A stretch of DNA of 36,527 nucleotides from contig DEQO01000181.1 of assembly GCA_002360495.1 (NCBI GenBank), positions 1 to 36,527 on the forward strand. The letters are read 5' to 3'. How positions within the stretch are numbered: the first letter of the stretch is position 1; each line of letters starts with the position of its first letter. This document shows, in pieces, positions 1 to 8,136 of the stretch. The position numbers and the translations under genes are program-made. The stretch is from Flavobacteriales bacterium UBA3364 (GTDB lineage: Bacteria; Bacteroidota; Bacteroidia; Flavobacteriales_F; PHOS-HE28). The notes below the pieces were generated by a model. The model was not told where the DNA came from, did not search any database, and worked only from the letters and a program-made list of their open reading frames with translations.

Positions 1-2
1 GT

Positions 3-1502
3 CAAGTGATCGATTGCGAAGGCGTTGCTGGTGGTGATGCCCTCCCCGGCACGCCGTGCGACGATGGCAATGGTGCCACCACAGGAGATACATGGAGCCA
101 GAACTGCCAGTGCATCGGGACCCCTGTTGGTTGTGACCAATCGGTCGTGTTGGTACTTACGACTGATCTGCACCCCGAACAGACCAGTTGGGAGATCGTA
201 CCCGAAGGCGGAGGAACACCGCTCTGCAGTGGCGGACCGTATCCTTCGAACGTCACCAACTCCTCGATCGGCGAGCAGTGTTGCCTGGCGGACGGATGCT
301 ATACGCTGCGTGTTTTCGATAGCGCCGGTGATGGCATGACCACGGGAGGTTATGTCCTGAAGGAAAGCGGTGCGAACGGACGTCGGATCATCGACAATAC
401 GGCCGATGGCGTCTTCGGAAGCGTCAGCGCGATCGCTGGCGGACAATCCTGGTGCCTGCCTCTGGGCAATGATCGCCTGATCTTCTCCGCTTGTGACAAG
501 ATCTTCTGGACAACGGGCCAGTACGTCGTGGCCACGGCGAACTCCGCCGTGAGCGGTACCTGGGTCGTTGGAGGATCGAATGCGGTACAACCTTCGAACA
601 GTGGGTATGAGTTCTGGATCTTCGACCCGGACGGTACCTACAGCTTCCGTCGTTTCCGGAGCCACAACGTGAGCGATGGCTTCTCTCCGGCATCAGCCAC
701 GCGTGCGTGCCACATGAAGATCAACAGTTGGTTGAATACGGTCAGCACGCCGCACATACCGGCCAACGTCCTGTTGAACGTTCGCGTACGCGGGCGTGTC
801 GCAGGCCAGAATTTCCCCTTCGGTCCGGCATGTCGGTTCAAGATCGATCCGCAATTGGCCCAGTGCCCACCAACGGCCTTGGTCAACGATCCGAACAACA
901 CGCTGTACTCATGCGGCGTGACGAAACCGTTCGGTGGCACGGCGCGCCTGTATGCATGGTCCCGTCCTGGAGCAACGCGTTACCAGTTCGAATTCACCTT
1001 GCCCGGCGAAGGAAGCTTCATCAAAGTGGTGACCACCACGAGCCAATATGTGGTGTTGAACTGGACCCAGGATCCCTTGCTACCATTGGCGACGTACAAC
1101 GTCCGTGTCCGGATCAGCCTTGATCAGGGACAGTCGTGGTGTCCTTGGGGCGATGTGTGTCTCCTGACCGTTGCTGGCAATGGTTCTTCCGGCCTACAAC
1201 AAGCCCAACAGCCGGGCGCGGTGGCGACCTGGACCGAGCCAAGCCTTACGGTCTGGCCGAACCCGAACCGTGGTGACAGGGTGCAGATCAACCTGACGCA
1301 TGTGAAGAGTGATCAAGGTGCCGTTGGGTTGGAGATCTATGACCTGTACGGGAAACAGGTGCTGGTGCGGAAGGCTCAGGCCCAAGAGGGTACGTTCAAT
1401 ACCACGTTGGAGTTGGGCGACGAGATGACCAGCGGTGTCTACTTGCTACGTGTCACGGTCGGAACGGACGTGTATACGGAGCGCGTGGTGATCCAGCGAT
1501 AG
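3..1502 (+). CDS. T9SS-sorted secreted protein, 5' end outside the window
   Basis: The reading frame is open from the first bases, so this is the 3' part (about 499 codons) of a longer gene. The visible start is a Cys-rich stretch (DCEGVAGGDALPGTPCDDGN) of the repeat type common in Flavobacteriales surface proteins. A module around residues 40-130 carries the TSWEIVPEGGG pattern seen in many secreted proteins of this group, and a fibronectin-like stretch follows. The last ~80 residues form a T9SS type A sorting domain: VWPNPNRG near the start, EIYDLYGKQVL in the middle, SGVYLLRVTVG and a basic end (VVIQR). Such proteins cross the outer membrane through the Por machinery and are usually cleaved and anchored or released. 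A strong hairpin follows the stop. The role of the passenger region is not recognisable; the sorting tail is clear. Confidence 0.85.
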   Translation, partial: QVIDCEGVAGGDALPGTPCDDGNGATTGDTWSQNCQCIGTPVGCDQSVVLVLTTDLHPEQTSWEIVPEGGGTPLCSGGPYPSNVTNSSIGEQCCLADGCYTLRVFDSAGDGMTTGGYVLKESGANGRRIIDNTADGVFGSVSAIAGGQSWCLPLGNDRLIFSACDKIFWTTGQYVVATANSAVSGTWVVGGSNAVQPSNSGYEFWIFDPDGTYSFRRFRSHNVSDGFSPASATRACHMKINSWLNTVSTPHIPANVLLNVRVRGRVAGQNFPFGPACRFKIDPQLAQCPPTALVNDPNNTLYSCGVTKPFGGTARLYAWSRPGATRYQFEFTLPGEGSFIKVVTTTSQYVVLNWTQDPLLPLATYNVRVRISLDQGQSWCPWGDVCLLTVAGNGSSGLQQAQQPGAVATWTEPSLTVWPNPNRGDRVQINLTHVKSDQGAVGLEIYDLYGKQVLVRKAQAQEGTFNTTLELGDEMTSGVYLLRVTVGTDVYTERVVIQR

Positions 1503-1515
1503 GAAGAATGTCGGT

Positions 1516-1554
1516 AACAAGGAAAGCCGCCCATACCGGGCGGCTTTCCTTGTT
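1516..1554 (+). terminator. Long hairpin terminator after the T9SS gene
   Basis: A perfect 17-bp inverted repeat (arms 1516-1532 and 1538-1554, loop ATACC) starts 14 nt after the stop codon. The arm ends are A/T rich, so the structure could act in both directions. No long T run follows. Confidence 0.8.
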
Positions 1555-1605
1555 CCGGTGGATCCGGCGCAGCGCCAAGTATGAAGTGGACCAGCTCCGT
1601 GCAAG

Positions 1606-1652
1606 TACCCAAAAGTGGGTATTGCATCGCCTCGAAGTGTGTTGGAACTTCG
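1606..1652 (+). promoter_or_regulatory. Palindrome plus -7-like box (copy 1)
   Basis: TACCCA (1606-1611) and TGGGTA (1616-1621) form a perfect inverted repeat around AAAG. Exactly 24 nt after the palindrome's last base begins GAACTTCG (1645-1652), which resembles the Bacteroidota -7 element TAnnTTTG. The same arrangement with the same spacing is present at 32243-32289. The palindrome would lie about where the -33 element belongs, which suggests the site of a dimeric activator. A LuxR/NarL-type regulator is a guess from the shape of the site. Confidence 0.5.
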
Positions 1653-1656
1653 TCCA

Positions 1657-1788
1657 GTGCAACAGCAACGCGATAACGGCCGACTTGCAGGCGAGGGGTT
1701 TACCGAGAACTTGGTGCTGGCCGCGTTGTTGGTTGCCGGTGTAGCACTGTTCCTCCTTATGATGACCTCGTTCGAGAGCACCGCTTGA
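1657..1788 (+). CDS. Possible small single-TM protein (43 aa)
   Basis: An open frame between the promoter-like element ending at 1652 and the terminator at 1846. Read from GTG at 1657 it gives a polar N-terminal half (QQQRDNGRLAGEGF), then one strongly hydrophobic helix (VLAALLVAGVALFLLMM) and a short polar tail ending at TGA. GTG at 1639 and TTG at 1711 are other possible starts. If transcription begins shortly after the -7-like box, the GTG at 1657 would be nearly leaderless. There is no ATG and no clear ribosome binding site. The region may instead specify a small RNA of about 220 nt. I do not recognise the protein. Confidence 0.25.
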   Translation: MQQQRDNGRLAGEGFTENLVLAALLVAGVALFLLMMTSFESTA

Positions 1789-1845
1789 CCCGATCCCCCT
1801 GGTGGGTGTTCGTTCGGAGCAAACGACCTATGGCCCACCGGACCT

Positions 1846-1880
1846 CCGGAACCCCGGCATACGCTGGGGTTTCGGCTTTT
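1846..1880 (+). terminator. Intrinsic terminator of the cryptic unit
   Basis: A 10-bp stem (1846-1855 with 1866-1875, one G-U pair) is followed by CTTTT at 1876-1880. It points in the plus direction and no ordinary plus-strand gene lies just upstream, so it most likely ends the short transcript starting near 1658. Confidence 0.7.
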
Positions 1881-1914
1881 AGGCCCCTGAAGCCATGCAC
1901 GCCCCAGGGCAAAA

Positions 1915-1944
1915 GGAAAACCCTCCTGTTCGGGAGGGTTTTCC
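1915..1944 (-). terminator. Terminator of gap
   Basis: A perfect 12-bp stem (1915-1926 with 1933-1944, loop TGTTCG) lies 18 nt beyond the gap stop codon. On the minus strand the stem is followed by TTTT. It also has T residues on the plus side and may act in both directions. Confidence 0.8.
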
Positions 1945-1962
1945 AGCGGGGGACCGTCGTTC

Positions 1963-3420
1963 TCAGTAGTACACCAGTCGGCGCACCTTGGTCACGTGCT
2001 TGGCCAGGCGTATTACCTGCTTGGTGTATCCGAACTCGTTGTCGTACCAGGCATAGAGCACCACGCTCTTGCCGTCGGGGCTGACGATGGTGGCATTGCT
2101 GTCGAACACGCTACAACACGTATCGCCGATGATGTCGCTGCTCACAAGCTCAGGATCCACCTGGTAGTGGATCTGGTTCACCAATTCACCCACCAATGCC
2201 GCATTACGGATAAGATCGTTCATGGCGGCCAGGTCGGCGATGGGCTTCTTCAACGTAAGGTTCATGATGGCGAGCGATCCGTTCGGCGTGGGTACGCGAA
2301 CGGCGTTCGCCGTCAATTTGTCCTTCAGGCTGGGGATCGCCTTGGCCACGGCGGTACCGGCACCGGTGCTGGTGATCACCATGTTGATGGCGGCGGAACG
2401 ACCACGGCGCGGGCCCTTGTGGTAGTTGTCCAGCAGGTTCTGGTCGTTCGTGTAGGCATGCACCGTTTCAATGTGGCCTTTCTCGATCCCGAGATTGTCC
2501 TCCACCACTTTGAGGACAGGGCAGATGGCGTTGGTGGTGCAGCTCGCGGCACTGAACACCGTCTCGTTCTCGATGTCCACTTCCTTGTGGTTGATGCCGT
2601 ACACGATGTTCGGCACTTCCTTGCCGGGTGCGGTCAACAGGACCTTGGAAGCGCCCTTGGACTTCAGGTGACGTTCCAGGTCCGCTCGCTTGGTGAAGGC
2701 CCCGGTATTGTCGATCACCAAGGCGTTCTGGATGCCGTACTGGGTGTAATCGATGTCCTCGGGATTCGCGGCGGCGATCAATTGCACCAGCTGTCCGTTG
2801 ATCCAGATGGCCTTGTTCGGCACATCCTCGATCACCGTGCCTTTGAACGATCCGTGTACGCTGTCATTTCGGAGCAGGGCGGCACGCTTCACGATCTCCG
2901 CATCCGTCAGGGTGCGGGTCACGATGGCCCGCAGGCGGAGCTGTTGGCCTTTACCGGCCTGCTTCACCAATTCACGGGCGGCGATGCGGCCGATGCGACC
3001 GAACCCGTACAACACAACGTCCTGGGGTTGGAAAGCATGTTTGTCCTGGCCGATGAAGCCGCTCAGGTGGTCCTTCAGGAAGGCATTGATGGACTTGTTA
3101 CCCGATATGGTGTATTCGTGTGTGAGCCGCCCAATGTCGATCTTGCTCGGTGCGAGATCGAGGTCCAACAGGCCGCGGGCCACATCGGCGGTCGTATGCA
3201 CGTCGATCGGCTTCTTCACCACCTGCTCGGCGTAGTTGAAGAGCTTGATCACTTCCGAAATGCTGATATCCAGCAGGTGGTTCCGGAAGAAGACCAGTTC
3301 GATACCACGGCCATACATGAGTTGGCCGACAGAATTGATCAGATCGACGGCGGCACGTTCACGATCCACGTACTCCTTGAGCCCGGCTTCGTATCCGGCT
3401 TTGGCTGCAACTGTCTCCAT
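1963..3420 (-). CDS. gap: Glyceraldehyde-3-phosphate dehydrogenase, long Bacteroidota form
   Basis: Oxidises glyceraldehyde 3-phosphate to 1,3-bisphosphoglycerate with NAD(P)+ in cytosolic glycolysis. The protein is 485 aa, longer than the usual ~335 aa because of an N-terminal extension of about 130 residues, a known variant in this phylum. The Rossmann motif GFGRIGR is at 139-145. The catalytic cysteine is C294 in SAASCTTNAICP, the partner histidine is H321 in HAYTNDQ, and NEFGY near 461 is the usual C-terminal signature. It begins METVAAKAGY, 40 nt beyond the terminator of rpoD, with its own terminator at 1915. I could not find a convincing -7 box in that short gap, so transcription may depend partly on read-through from rpoD. 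Cofactor preference cannot be read with certainty. Confidence 0.95.
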   Translation of the reverse strand: METVAAKAGYEAGLKEYVDRERAAVDLINSVGQLMYGRGIELVFFRNHLLDISISEVIKLFNYAEQVVKKPIDVHTTADVARGLLDLDLAPSKIDIGRLTHEYTISGNKSINAFLKDHLSGFIGQDKHAFQPQDVVLYGFGRIGRIAARELVKQAGKGQQLRLRAIVTRTLTDAEIVKRAALLRNDSVHGSFKGTVIEDVPNKAIWINGQLVQLIAAANPEDIDYTQYGIQNALVIDNTGAFTKRADLERHLKSKGASKVLLTAPGKEVPNIVYGINHKEVDIENETVFSAASCTTNAICPVLKVVEDNLGIEKGHIETVHAYTNDQNLLDNYHKGPRRGRSAAINMVITSTGAGTAVAKAIPSLKDKLTANAVRVPTPNGSLAIMNLTLKKPIADLAAMNDLIRNAALVGELVNQIHYQVDPELVSSDIIGDTCCSVFDSNATIVSPDGKSVVLYAWYDNEFGYTKQVIRLAKHVTKVRRLVYY

Positions 3421-3460
3421 TAGCGGTTCTAAATGAGGGATTGAGGTTCAGGAAAAACAA

Positions 3461-3482
3461 AAGGGGGCCCGAAGACCCCCTT
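3461..3482 (-). terminator. Terminator of rpoD
   Basis: On the minus strand a 9-bp GC-rich stem closes on a TTCG tetraloop (plus-strand arms 3461-3469 and 3474-3482). It is followed by TTGTTTTT. It starts only a few bases after the rpoD stop. Confidence 0.85.
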
Positions 3483-3488
3483 GTTCGA

Positions 3489-4352
3489 TCAGCCCAAATA
3501 GGCCTTGAGAAGTTTGCTTCGACTTGTATGGCGGAGCCGGCGGATGGCCTTCTCCTTGATCTGGCGCACCCGCTCCCGGGTCAGATCGAACTTGGCACCG
3601 ATCTCTTCCAAGGTCAAGCCATGGTTGATGGCGATACCGAAGAACAGCTTCACCACATCGCGCTCGCGCTCGGTAAGGGTGCTCAGGGCGCGTTCGATCT
3701 CCTTGGACAGTGATTCGTTCAACAGCAGGCGATCGGCCGGGGCGCTGTCGTTGTTGGGCAGCACGTCCAGCAGGCTGTTGCTCTCGCCTTCCACGAAAGG
3801 GGCGTCCATGCTGATGTGGCGGCCGCTCACCTTCATGGTGTCGCTCACTTTCTCGGCCGGAAGGTCCAGGAACACAGCGAGTTCGTCGGCGCTTGGCGGA
3901 CGCTCGTACTCCTGCTCCAGTTTGGCGAAGGCCTTGTTGATCTTGTTGAGGCTGCCCACCTGGTTCAGCGGCAGGCGCACGATACGGCTCTGTTCGGCCA
4001 GTGCCTGGAGTATGCTCTGGCGGATCCACCAAACAGCGTAGGAGATGAACTTGAACCCGCGGGTCTCATCGAAGCGCTGGGCCGCCTTGATCAGGCCGAG
4101 GTTGCCTTCGTTGATCAAGTCGGGCAGACTGAGGCCCTGGTTCTGGTACTGCTTGGCCACGGAGACCACGAAACGGAGGTTGGCCTTCACCAATTTCTCC
4201 AGCGCCACCCCATCACCTTCCTTGATGCGGCGGGCCAGTTCCACCTCCATATCGGCGGTGATGAGGCCTTCCTTGCCGATCTCCTGGAGGTACTTGTCCA
4301 GCGACTGGCTTTCCCTGTTGGTGATCGACTTGGTGATCTTGAGCTGACGCAT
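3489..4352 (-). CDS. rpoD: RNA polymerase primary sigma factor (sigma-70 family)
   Basis: Directs RNA polymerase to housekeeping promoters. The 287-aa protein is the short Bacteroidota form without region 1.1. It starts MRQLKITKSITNRES; a second in-frame ATG four codons upstream (4364) is less likely because MRQLKIT is the conserved beginning. Region 1.2 (SLDKYLQEIGKE) is followed by region 2 with DLINEGNLGLIKAAQRFD and KFISYAVWWIRQSI, region 3, and region 4.2 with LTLEEIGAKFDLTRERVRQI. In this phylum the protein recognises TTTG around -33 and TAnnTTTG around -7, matching the boxes seen through this window. A TACCTTCG box lies 89 nt upstream. Confidence 0.97.
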   Translation of the reverse strand: MRQLKITKSITNRESQSLDKYLQEIGKEGLITADMEVELARRIKEGDGVALEKLVKANLRFVVSVAKQYQNQGLSLPDLINEGNLGLIKAAQRFDETRGFKFISYAVWWIRQSILQALAEQSRIVRLPLNQVGSLNKINKAFAKLEQEYERPPSADELAVFLDLPAEKVSDTMKVSGRHISMDAPFVEGESNSLLDVLPNNDSAPADRLLLNESLSKEIERALSTLTERERDVVKLFFGIAINHGLTLEEIGAKFDLTRERVRQIKEKAIRRLRHTSRSKLLKAYLG

Positions 4353-4441
4353 CCTTGATGCCATGCGGGAAGTTGTCTTAGAGGTGGGTCCGATTAGAGT
4401 TGCAGGTCCTGAACGGGCAAGGTACTGGTCCGCTCAGGCTG

Positions 4442-4449
4442 CGAAGGTA
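4442..4449 (-). promoter_or_regulatory. -7 box for rpoD
   Basis: Minus-strand TACCTTCG matches TAnnTTTG with one change (TTCG). It would give an mRNA leader of about 80 nt. A clear -33 TTTG was not found. Confidence 0.4.
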
Positions 4450-4532
4450 CGACCCCCCGAACGTACCGGACAAGCCGAAGTACGAACGAGGGGTCGAATG
4501 GTCTTGAAAGCCTGGAGGGACGAGGGGTATGG

Positions 4533-5987
4533 TCAAAGGCCGAGCCCGTAATACGCCCTGGTCCCGTTGGGGTAAACACCCTCCACAAGAACCCCGCCGT
4601 GTTTGCTGGCGAGCAGTTTCTCCAGTTGCGCTGGATCCTTGATGGCTTCCTGATCGACCCGGGTGATGATGAACCCCTCCTTGATGCCACTACTGCGGAA
4701 TTTGCCACCGTTGATGGCGGTCACCTTTACACCGTGGTCCAGGTCCAAGGCTGTCAGTTCCTCTTTGGAGGCGCTTCGGAACTCGGCACCCAGGGCAGTG
4801 GAACCGATGCTGCGCGCGTCCACGGCGGCCACCGTGGCCCCTTCTTTACCGCGCAACGTCATATCGAACACCTGCTCGTTCCCGTCGCGTATTACCGTCA
4901 CCGGAACGCGGTTGCCCGGGCGGAACTTGCCGACCTGCTCTTGCAACTGGGTCACGTTGTTCACTTCGATGGTACCCACTTTCACGATCACATCCCCGGC
5001 CTCCATACCGGCCTTCTGCGCAGCGCCACCCTCGGTGATGCCGTTCACATAGACGCCGTGGATCTTTTTCAAACCGGCTTCATCGGCCAGTTTCTGGTCA
5101 ACGTCACGGATGCTCACCCCGATGTAGGCCCGTTGGACGCTTCCGAACTCCAGCAGGTCGCTGGCCACTTTCTGGACGATATTAACCGGAATCGCGAAGG
5201 AGTAGCCCGTGTAACCGCCTGTGGTGCTGGCGATGGCGGTGTTGATCCCGACCAGTTCGCCGCTTGCGTTCACCAGTGCACCCCCACTGTTCCCGGGATT
5301 CACGGCCGCATCCGTTTGGATGAACGATTCGATCGGGAAGATGTCGCGCGCTGCATCATATTGCAACAGGTTGATGTTGCGTGCCTTGGCGCTTACGATC
5401 CCGGCGGTCACGGTGCTGGTCAAGTTCATCGGGTTGCCTACGGCCAGCACCCATTCGCCCACGCGGACACCATCGCTGTTACCGTAGGGCACGGTCGTCA
5501 GGTCCTTCGCGTCTATCTTGAGCAAAGCCAGGTCCGTACTGGGGTCACGACCGATCACGGTCCCTTCGAACATCCGGCTATCGTTCAAGTGTACCTGGAT
5601 CTTGTCGGCACCCTCCACCACGTGGTTGTTGGTCACGATGTAGCCATCGCCGCTCACGATCACACCACTACCGGCACTTTGACGCATCTGTTGTTGTTGG
5701 GGCGCGCGATAGCCCCAGAAGAAATCCGCGAAGGGATCCCGCACATTCACGGCGGTCTCCGTGGTCACGTGTACTACCGCGTTCACGGTGTTCTCAGCAG
5801 CGTAAGTGAAATCCAGCGCCTCCATGGTCCCCCCTGTTCCATTTGGAAGGCTCACGTACCGGACCGGCACTGGCGGCGTTGAAGCAGCGTACGTGACAGC
5901 GTTGGACGAAGTGAGCATTTCATGACCTCCGAGTGCGAGAAGCGCCCCTGCGAGGCCCATGGCGAAGTATCCGAATGCACGTTTCAT
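4533..5987 (-). CDS. degP: DegP/HtrA-family periplasmic serine protease with two PDZ domains
   Basis: Envelope protease/chaperone that removes misfolded periplasmic proteins. Starting at MKRAFGYF, chosen because it begins a typical membrane signal, the protein is 484 aa. Residues 5-20 form a signal peptide or anchor. The trypsin-like domain (about 65-270) has the triad H122 (VTNNHVVEGAD), D152 (DPSTDLALLKI) and S234 (NPGNSGGALVN). Two PDZ domains follow, about 285-370 (AYIGVSIRDV, AGMEAGDVIVKVG) and about 395-484 (SGIKEGFIITRVD). A Q-rich loop (QQQQM) sits before the protease domain. Length and order match the family. It is divergent from dapF, with a GAACTTTG box upstream. Confidence 0.95.
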   Translation of the reverse strand: MKRAFGYFAMGLAGALLALGGHEMLTSSNAVTYAASTPPVPVRYVSLPNGTGGTMEALDFTYAAENTVNAVVHVTTETAVNVRDPFADFFWGYRAPQQQQMRQSAGSGVIVSGDGYIVTNNHVVEGADKIQVHLNDSRMFEGTVIGRDPSTDLALLKIDAKDLTTVPYGNSDGVRVGEWVLAVGNPMNLTSTVTAGIVSAKARNINLLQYDAARDIFPIESFIQTDAAVNPGNSGGALVNASGELVGINTAIASTTGGYTGYSFAIPVNIVQKVASDLLEFGSVQRAYIGVSIRDVDQKLADEAGLKKIHGVYVNGITEGGAAQKAGMEAGDVIVKVGTIEVNNVTQLQEQVGKFRPGNRVPVTVIRDGNEQVFDMTLRGKEGATVAAVDARSIGSTALGAEFRSASKEELTALDLDHGVKVTAINGGKFRSSGIKEGFIITRVDQEAIKDPAQLEKLLASKHGGVLVEGVYPNGTRAYYGLGL

Positions 5988-6017
5988 GGATCGTCGTGTT
6001 AGTGGTGATCGCGGTGT

Positions 6018-6025
6018 CAAAGTTC
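6018..6025 (-). promoter_or_regulatory. -7 box for degP
   Basis: Minus-strand GAACTTTG, one mismatch to TAnnTTTG, lies 30 nt before the degP ATG. TTG-containing sequence upstream could serve as -33. Confidence 0.4.
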
Positions 6026-6240
6026 ATGCCCGCAACGCAACCCTGAACGCTTTGTCAGCCCGGAAGTGTCGGCTTGTCGCGTTAAAAAGTGTTGATCGGG
6101 GAAATGCACCACCGCAACGACGCGGCGGACGCAACGGTTGCGCCACGTTCTGTGCGAATGCCGTGTGGCTGGATCTCGTTGCGTTGCCTCGGCGTCCGTT
6201 CCGTGGTGGCGTCGAATGCCCAGAAGCGCCAGCGACCACC

Positions 6241-6248
6241 GATATTTG
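6241..6248 (+). promoter_or_regulatory. -7 box for dapF-mltG
   Basis: GATATTTG, one mismatch to TAnnTTTG, ends 6 nt before the dapF ATG, so the transcript would have almost no leader. Confidence 0.35.
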
Positions 6249-6254
6249 ACGTCG

Positions 6255-7040
6255 ATGGAGCTGCACTTCGCCAAGTGGCACGGAACGGGCAACGACTTCA
6301 TTCTGGTGGATGATCGCAGCGGATCGTTCCCGGATGACAACGCGCTCGTACAACGGTTGTGCGACCGTCATTTCGGCATCGGGAGCGATGGGTTGATCCT
6401 GATCCAAGCACCGCGCTCGGCAGGGATGCACTTCCACATGGAGTTCTTCAACCCGGATGCGAGCCGGAGTTTTTGCGGGAACGGAAGTCGTTGCGCATTT
6501 GCGTTTTGGAGCGGCCTGAAAGGAAATGACCATGATGCCCGGTTCACCGCTGTGGATGGAGAGCATGCGGGCCAATGGAGAGGGAAGGAGGTGGCCATCA
6601 CACTCCCGTACGTTGGTTTCGTGGATCAAGGGATCGATGGGCCGGATGTGGACTTCCTGCACACCGGATCACCGCATGAACTGGTCTGGGTTTCCGATAC
6701 CGAAGCCGTGGATATCATGGTGGAAGGACCATTGCGCCGCCATGCCCCGCGCCGGGCACCCGGCGGGACGAATGTCAACTTCGTTCAACTGATCGGCGCC
6801 GGGTTGCGCATGCGGACCTTTGAGCGTGGGGTTGAAGCCGAGACCCTCAGTTGCGGAAGTGGAGTAGTGGCAGCAGCGTTGAGCGCCATCCATAGGTACC
6901 GAACGCCAGTGCCATTGACGGTGAGCACACGCGGAGGAACATTGCAGGTCGAAGCATCGTTGGTCGATCGCGAAGGCTTCGACGCGATCCGCCTGATCGG
7001 GCCGGTACAGCATGTTTTCAGCGGTTCAATTCCCATCTGA
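6255..7040 (+). CDS. dapF: Diaminopimelate epimerase
   Basis: Interconverts LL- and meso-diaminopimelate, the penultimate step of lysine synthesis and a source of meso-DAP for peptidoglycan. The protein is 261 aa from ATG at 6255; an upstream in-frame ATG at 6138 would add 39 unrelated residues and is rejected because MELHFAKWHGTGNDFI is the family's normal beginning. The two catalytic cysteines are C74 (SFCGNGSRC) and C200 (ETLSCGSG), the acid/base pair of this cofactor-free racemase family. GGTNVNF is the usual signature between them. mltG follows after only 3 nt, so the two peptidoglycan-related genes form an operon. Confidence 0.95.
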   Translation: MELHFAKWHGTGNDFILVDDRSGSFPDDNALVQRLCDRHFGIGSDGLILIQAPRSAGMHFHMEFFNPDASRSFCGNGSRCAFAFWSGLKGNDHDARFTAVDGEHAGQWRGKEVAITLPYVGFVDQGIDGPDVDFLHTGSPHELVWVSDTEAVDIMVEGPLRRHAPRRAPGGTNVNFVQLIGAGLRMRTFERGVEAETLSCGSGVVAAALSAIHRYRTPVPLTVSTRGGTLQVEASLVDREGFDAIRLIGPVQHVFSGSIPI

Positions 7041-7043
7041 AGA

Positions 7044-8081
7044 ATGGCGAAGCGTGGGCGCATCGCAGGAGTTTCCGCGCTGGTCGTGCTGTTGGTGGTC
7101 GGTCTCGGTGGTTGCTGGGCATGGAAGAAAGTGACAGGCCCGGCAGCAGTGTTCAAGGAAGAGAGCAAGGTCCTCTACATCCCGCGCGGGGCTGACTTCG
7201 AGCAGGTCGTTGATAGTCTGTCGCGTATCGGTGCGATCCAGGACCCAACGGCTTTCCGCTGGCTGTGCGAGCGGAAGAATTACGCATCGAAGGTGAAGCC
7301 GGGGCGCTACCGCATACCGAATGGTATGAGCATGAACGCCTTGGTGAACATGTTGCGGTCAGGTGAACAGGAGCCGGTGCGGGTAACGTTCTCAACCATC
7401 AAGCGCTTACCGGAACTGGCGGGAAAACTCGGACGAACGTTGGAGCCGGATTCCTTGGCGTTCGTTCATGCGCTGACGGATCGTGAAGTCCAGCACAAGG
7501 CGGGTTATTCTGCCGAGACCTTCATCGCGTTCTTCGTTCCGAATACCTACGAATTCTGGTGGACCACCACGCCGGAACAGTTCATCGAACGGATGGCGAT
7601 GGAGCATGCTGCCTTTTGGTCGACGGACCGCATGACGAAGGCCCAGGCGTTGAAGCTTTCCCCCACTGAAGTGTCCACACTCGCATCCATTGTGCAAGCC
7701 GAAACCGTGAAGCGTGTCGATGCGCCCAAGATCGCGGGTGTCTACCTCAACCGATTGCGTATCGGTATGCCGTTGCAAGCTGATCCCACGCTGAAGTTCG
7801 CACTGGGCCTGGACAGCATCAGCCGGGTGCTGCACAAGGATCTGGAAGTGGCCTCGCCTTACAACACGTACCGGAACACCGGCCTACCACCGGGGCCGAT
7901 CAACATGCCCGAGACCAGCATGATCGATGCGGTGCTCAATGCCGAGAAGCACGACTACCTCTACTTCTGCGCCCGGGCGGACCTGAGCGGGTATTCGGAC
8001 TTTGCCAAGACCTACGAGCAACACCTGGTCTATGCGCGCAAGTACCAGCGGGCGTTGAATGAGCGGGGGATCATGCGGTAG
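7044..8081 (+). CDS. mltG: Endolytic murein transglycosylase MltG (YceG-like)
   Basis: Inner-membrane lytic transglycosylase that cuts nascent glycan strands and is thought to set their length. The 345-aa protein has one N-terminal membrane segment (about residues 8-26) followed by a periplasmic domain. The catalytic glutamate is E220 in TLASIVQAET. The conserved YLNRLRIGMPLQADPT and SPYNTYRNTGLPPGPI blocks of the YceG domain follow. PGRYRIPNGMS around 87-96 belongs to the N-terminal LysM-like part. It starts 3 nt after the dapF stop. The next gene lies beyond a short AT-rich gap with its own promoter-like sequence. Confidence 0.95.
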   Translation: MAKRGRIAGVSALVVLLVVGLGGCWAWKKVTGPAAVFKEESKVLYIPRGADFEQVVDSLSRIGAIQDPTAFRWLCERKNYASKVKPGRYRIPNGMSMNALVNMLRSGEQEPVRVTFSTIKRLPELAGKLGRTLEPDSLAFVHALTDREVQHKAGYSAETFIAFFVPNTYEFWWTTTPEQFIERMAMEHAAFWSTDRMTKAQALKLSPTEVSTLASIVQAETVKRVDAPKIAGVYLNRLRIGMPLQADPTLKFALGLDSISRVLHKDLEVASPYNTYRNTGLPPGPINMPETSMIDAVLNAEKHDYLYFCARADLSGYSDFAKTYEQHLVYARKYQRALNERGIMR

Positions 8082-8084
8082 GCC

Positions 8085-8108
8085 ATTCCCATATTCCCAT
8101 ATTTCCAT
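8085..8108 (+). repeat. Three tandem 8-bp repeats before the toxin-antitoxin pair
   Basis: ATTCCCAT, ATTCCCAT and ATTTCCAT follow one another directly, then a partial fourth unit (ATTCAT). The block lies just upstream of a -7-like box and the antitoxin gene, where a ribbon-helix-helix antitoxin would be expected to bind for autoregulation. The operator role is inferred. Confidence 0.6.
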
Positions 8109-8124
8109 ATTCATCTTATTTTCC

Positions 8125-8132
8125 TATCTTCG
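8125..8132 (+). promoter_or_regulatory. -7 box for the VapBC-type operon
   Basis: TATCTTCG, one change from TAnnTTTG, ends 4 nt before the antitoxin ATG and 17 nt after the tandem repeats. The mRNA would be leaderless or nearly so. Confidence 0.4.
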
Positions 8133-8136
8133 GGGC

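Noticed and set aside
1996..3423. Long plus-strand open frame opposite gap
   Set aside because: It mirrors the gap frame, its protein is rich in His/Val/Gln with no recognisable motif, and gap is certain. Antisense shadow of a GC-rich gene.
4599..5882. 427-codon plus-strand frame opposite degP
   Set aside because: Antisense shadow of the protease gene; no signal, motif or promoter.
6138..6254. Upstream start extending dapF by 39 residues
   Set aside because: The added residues do not belong to the family and lie in front of a -7-like box.
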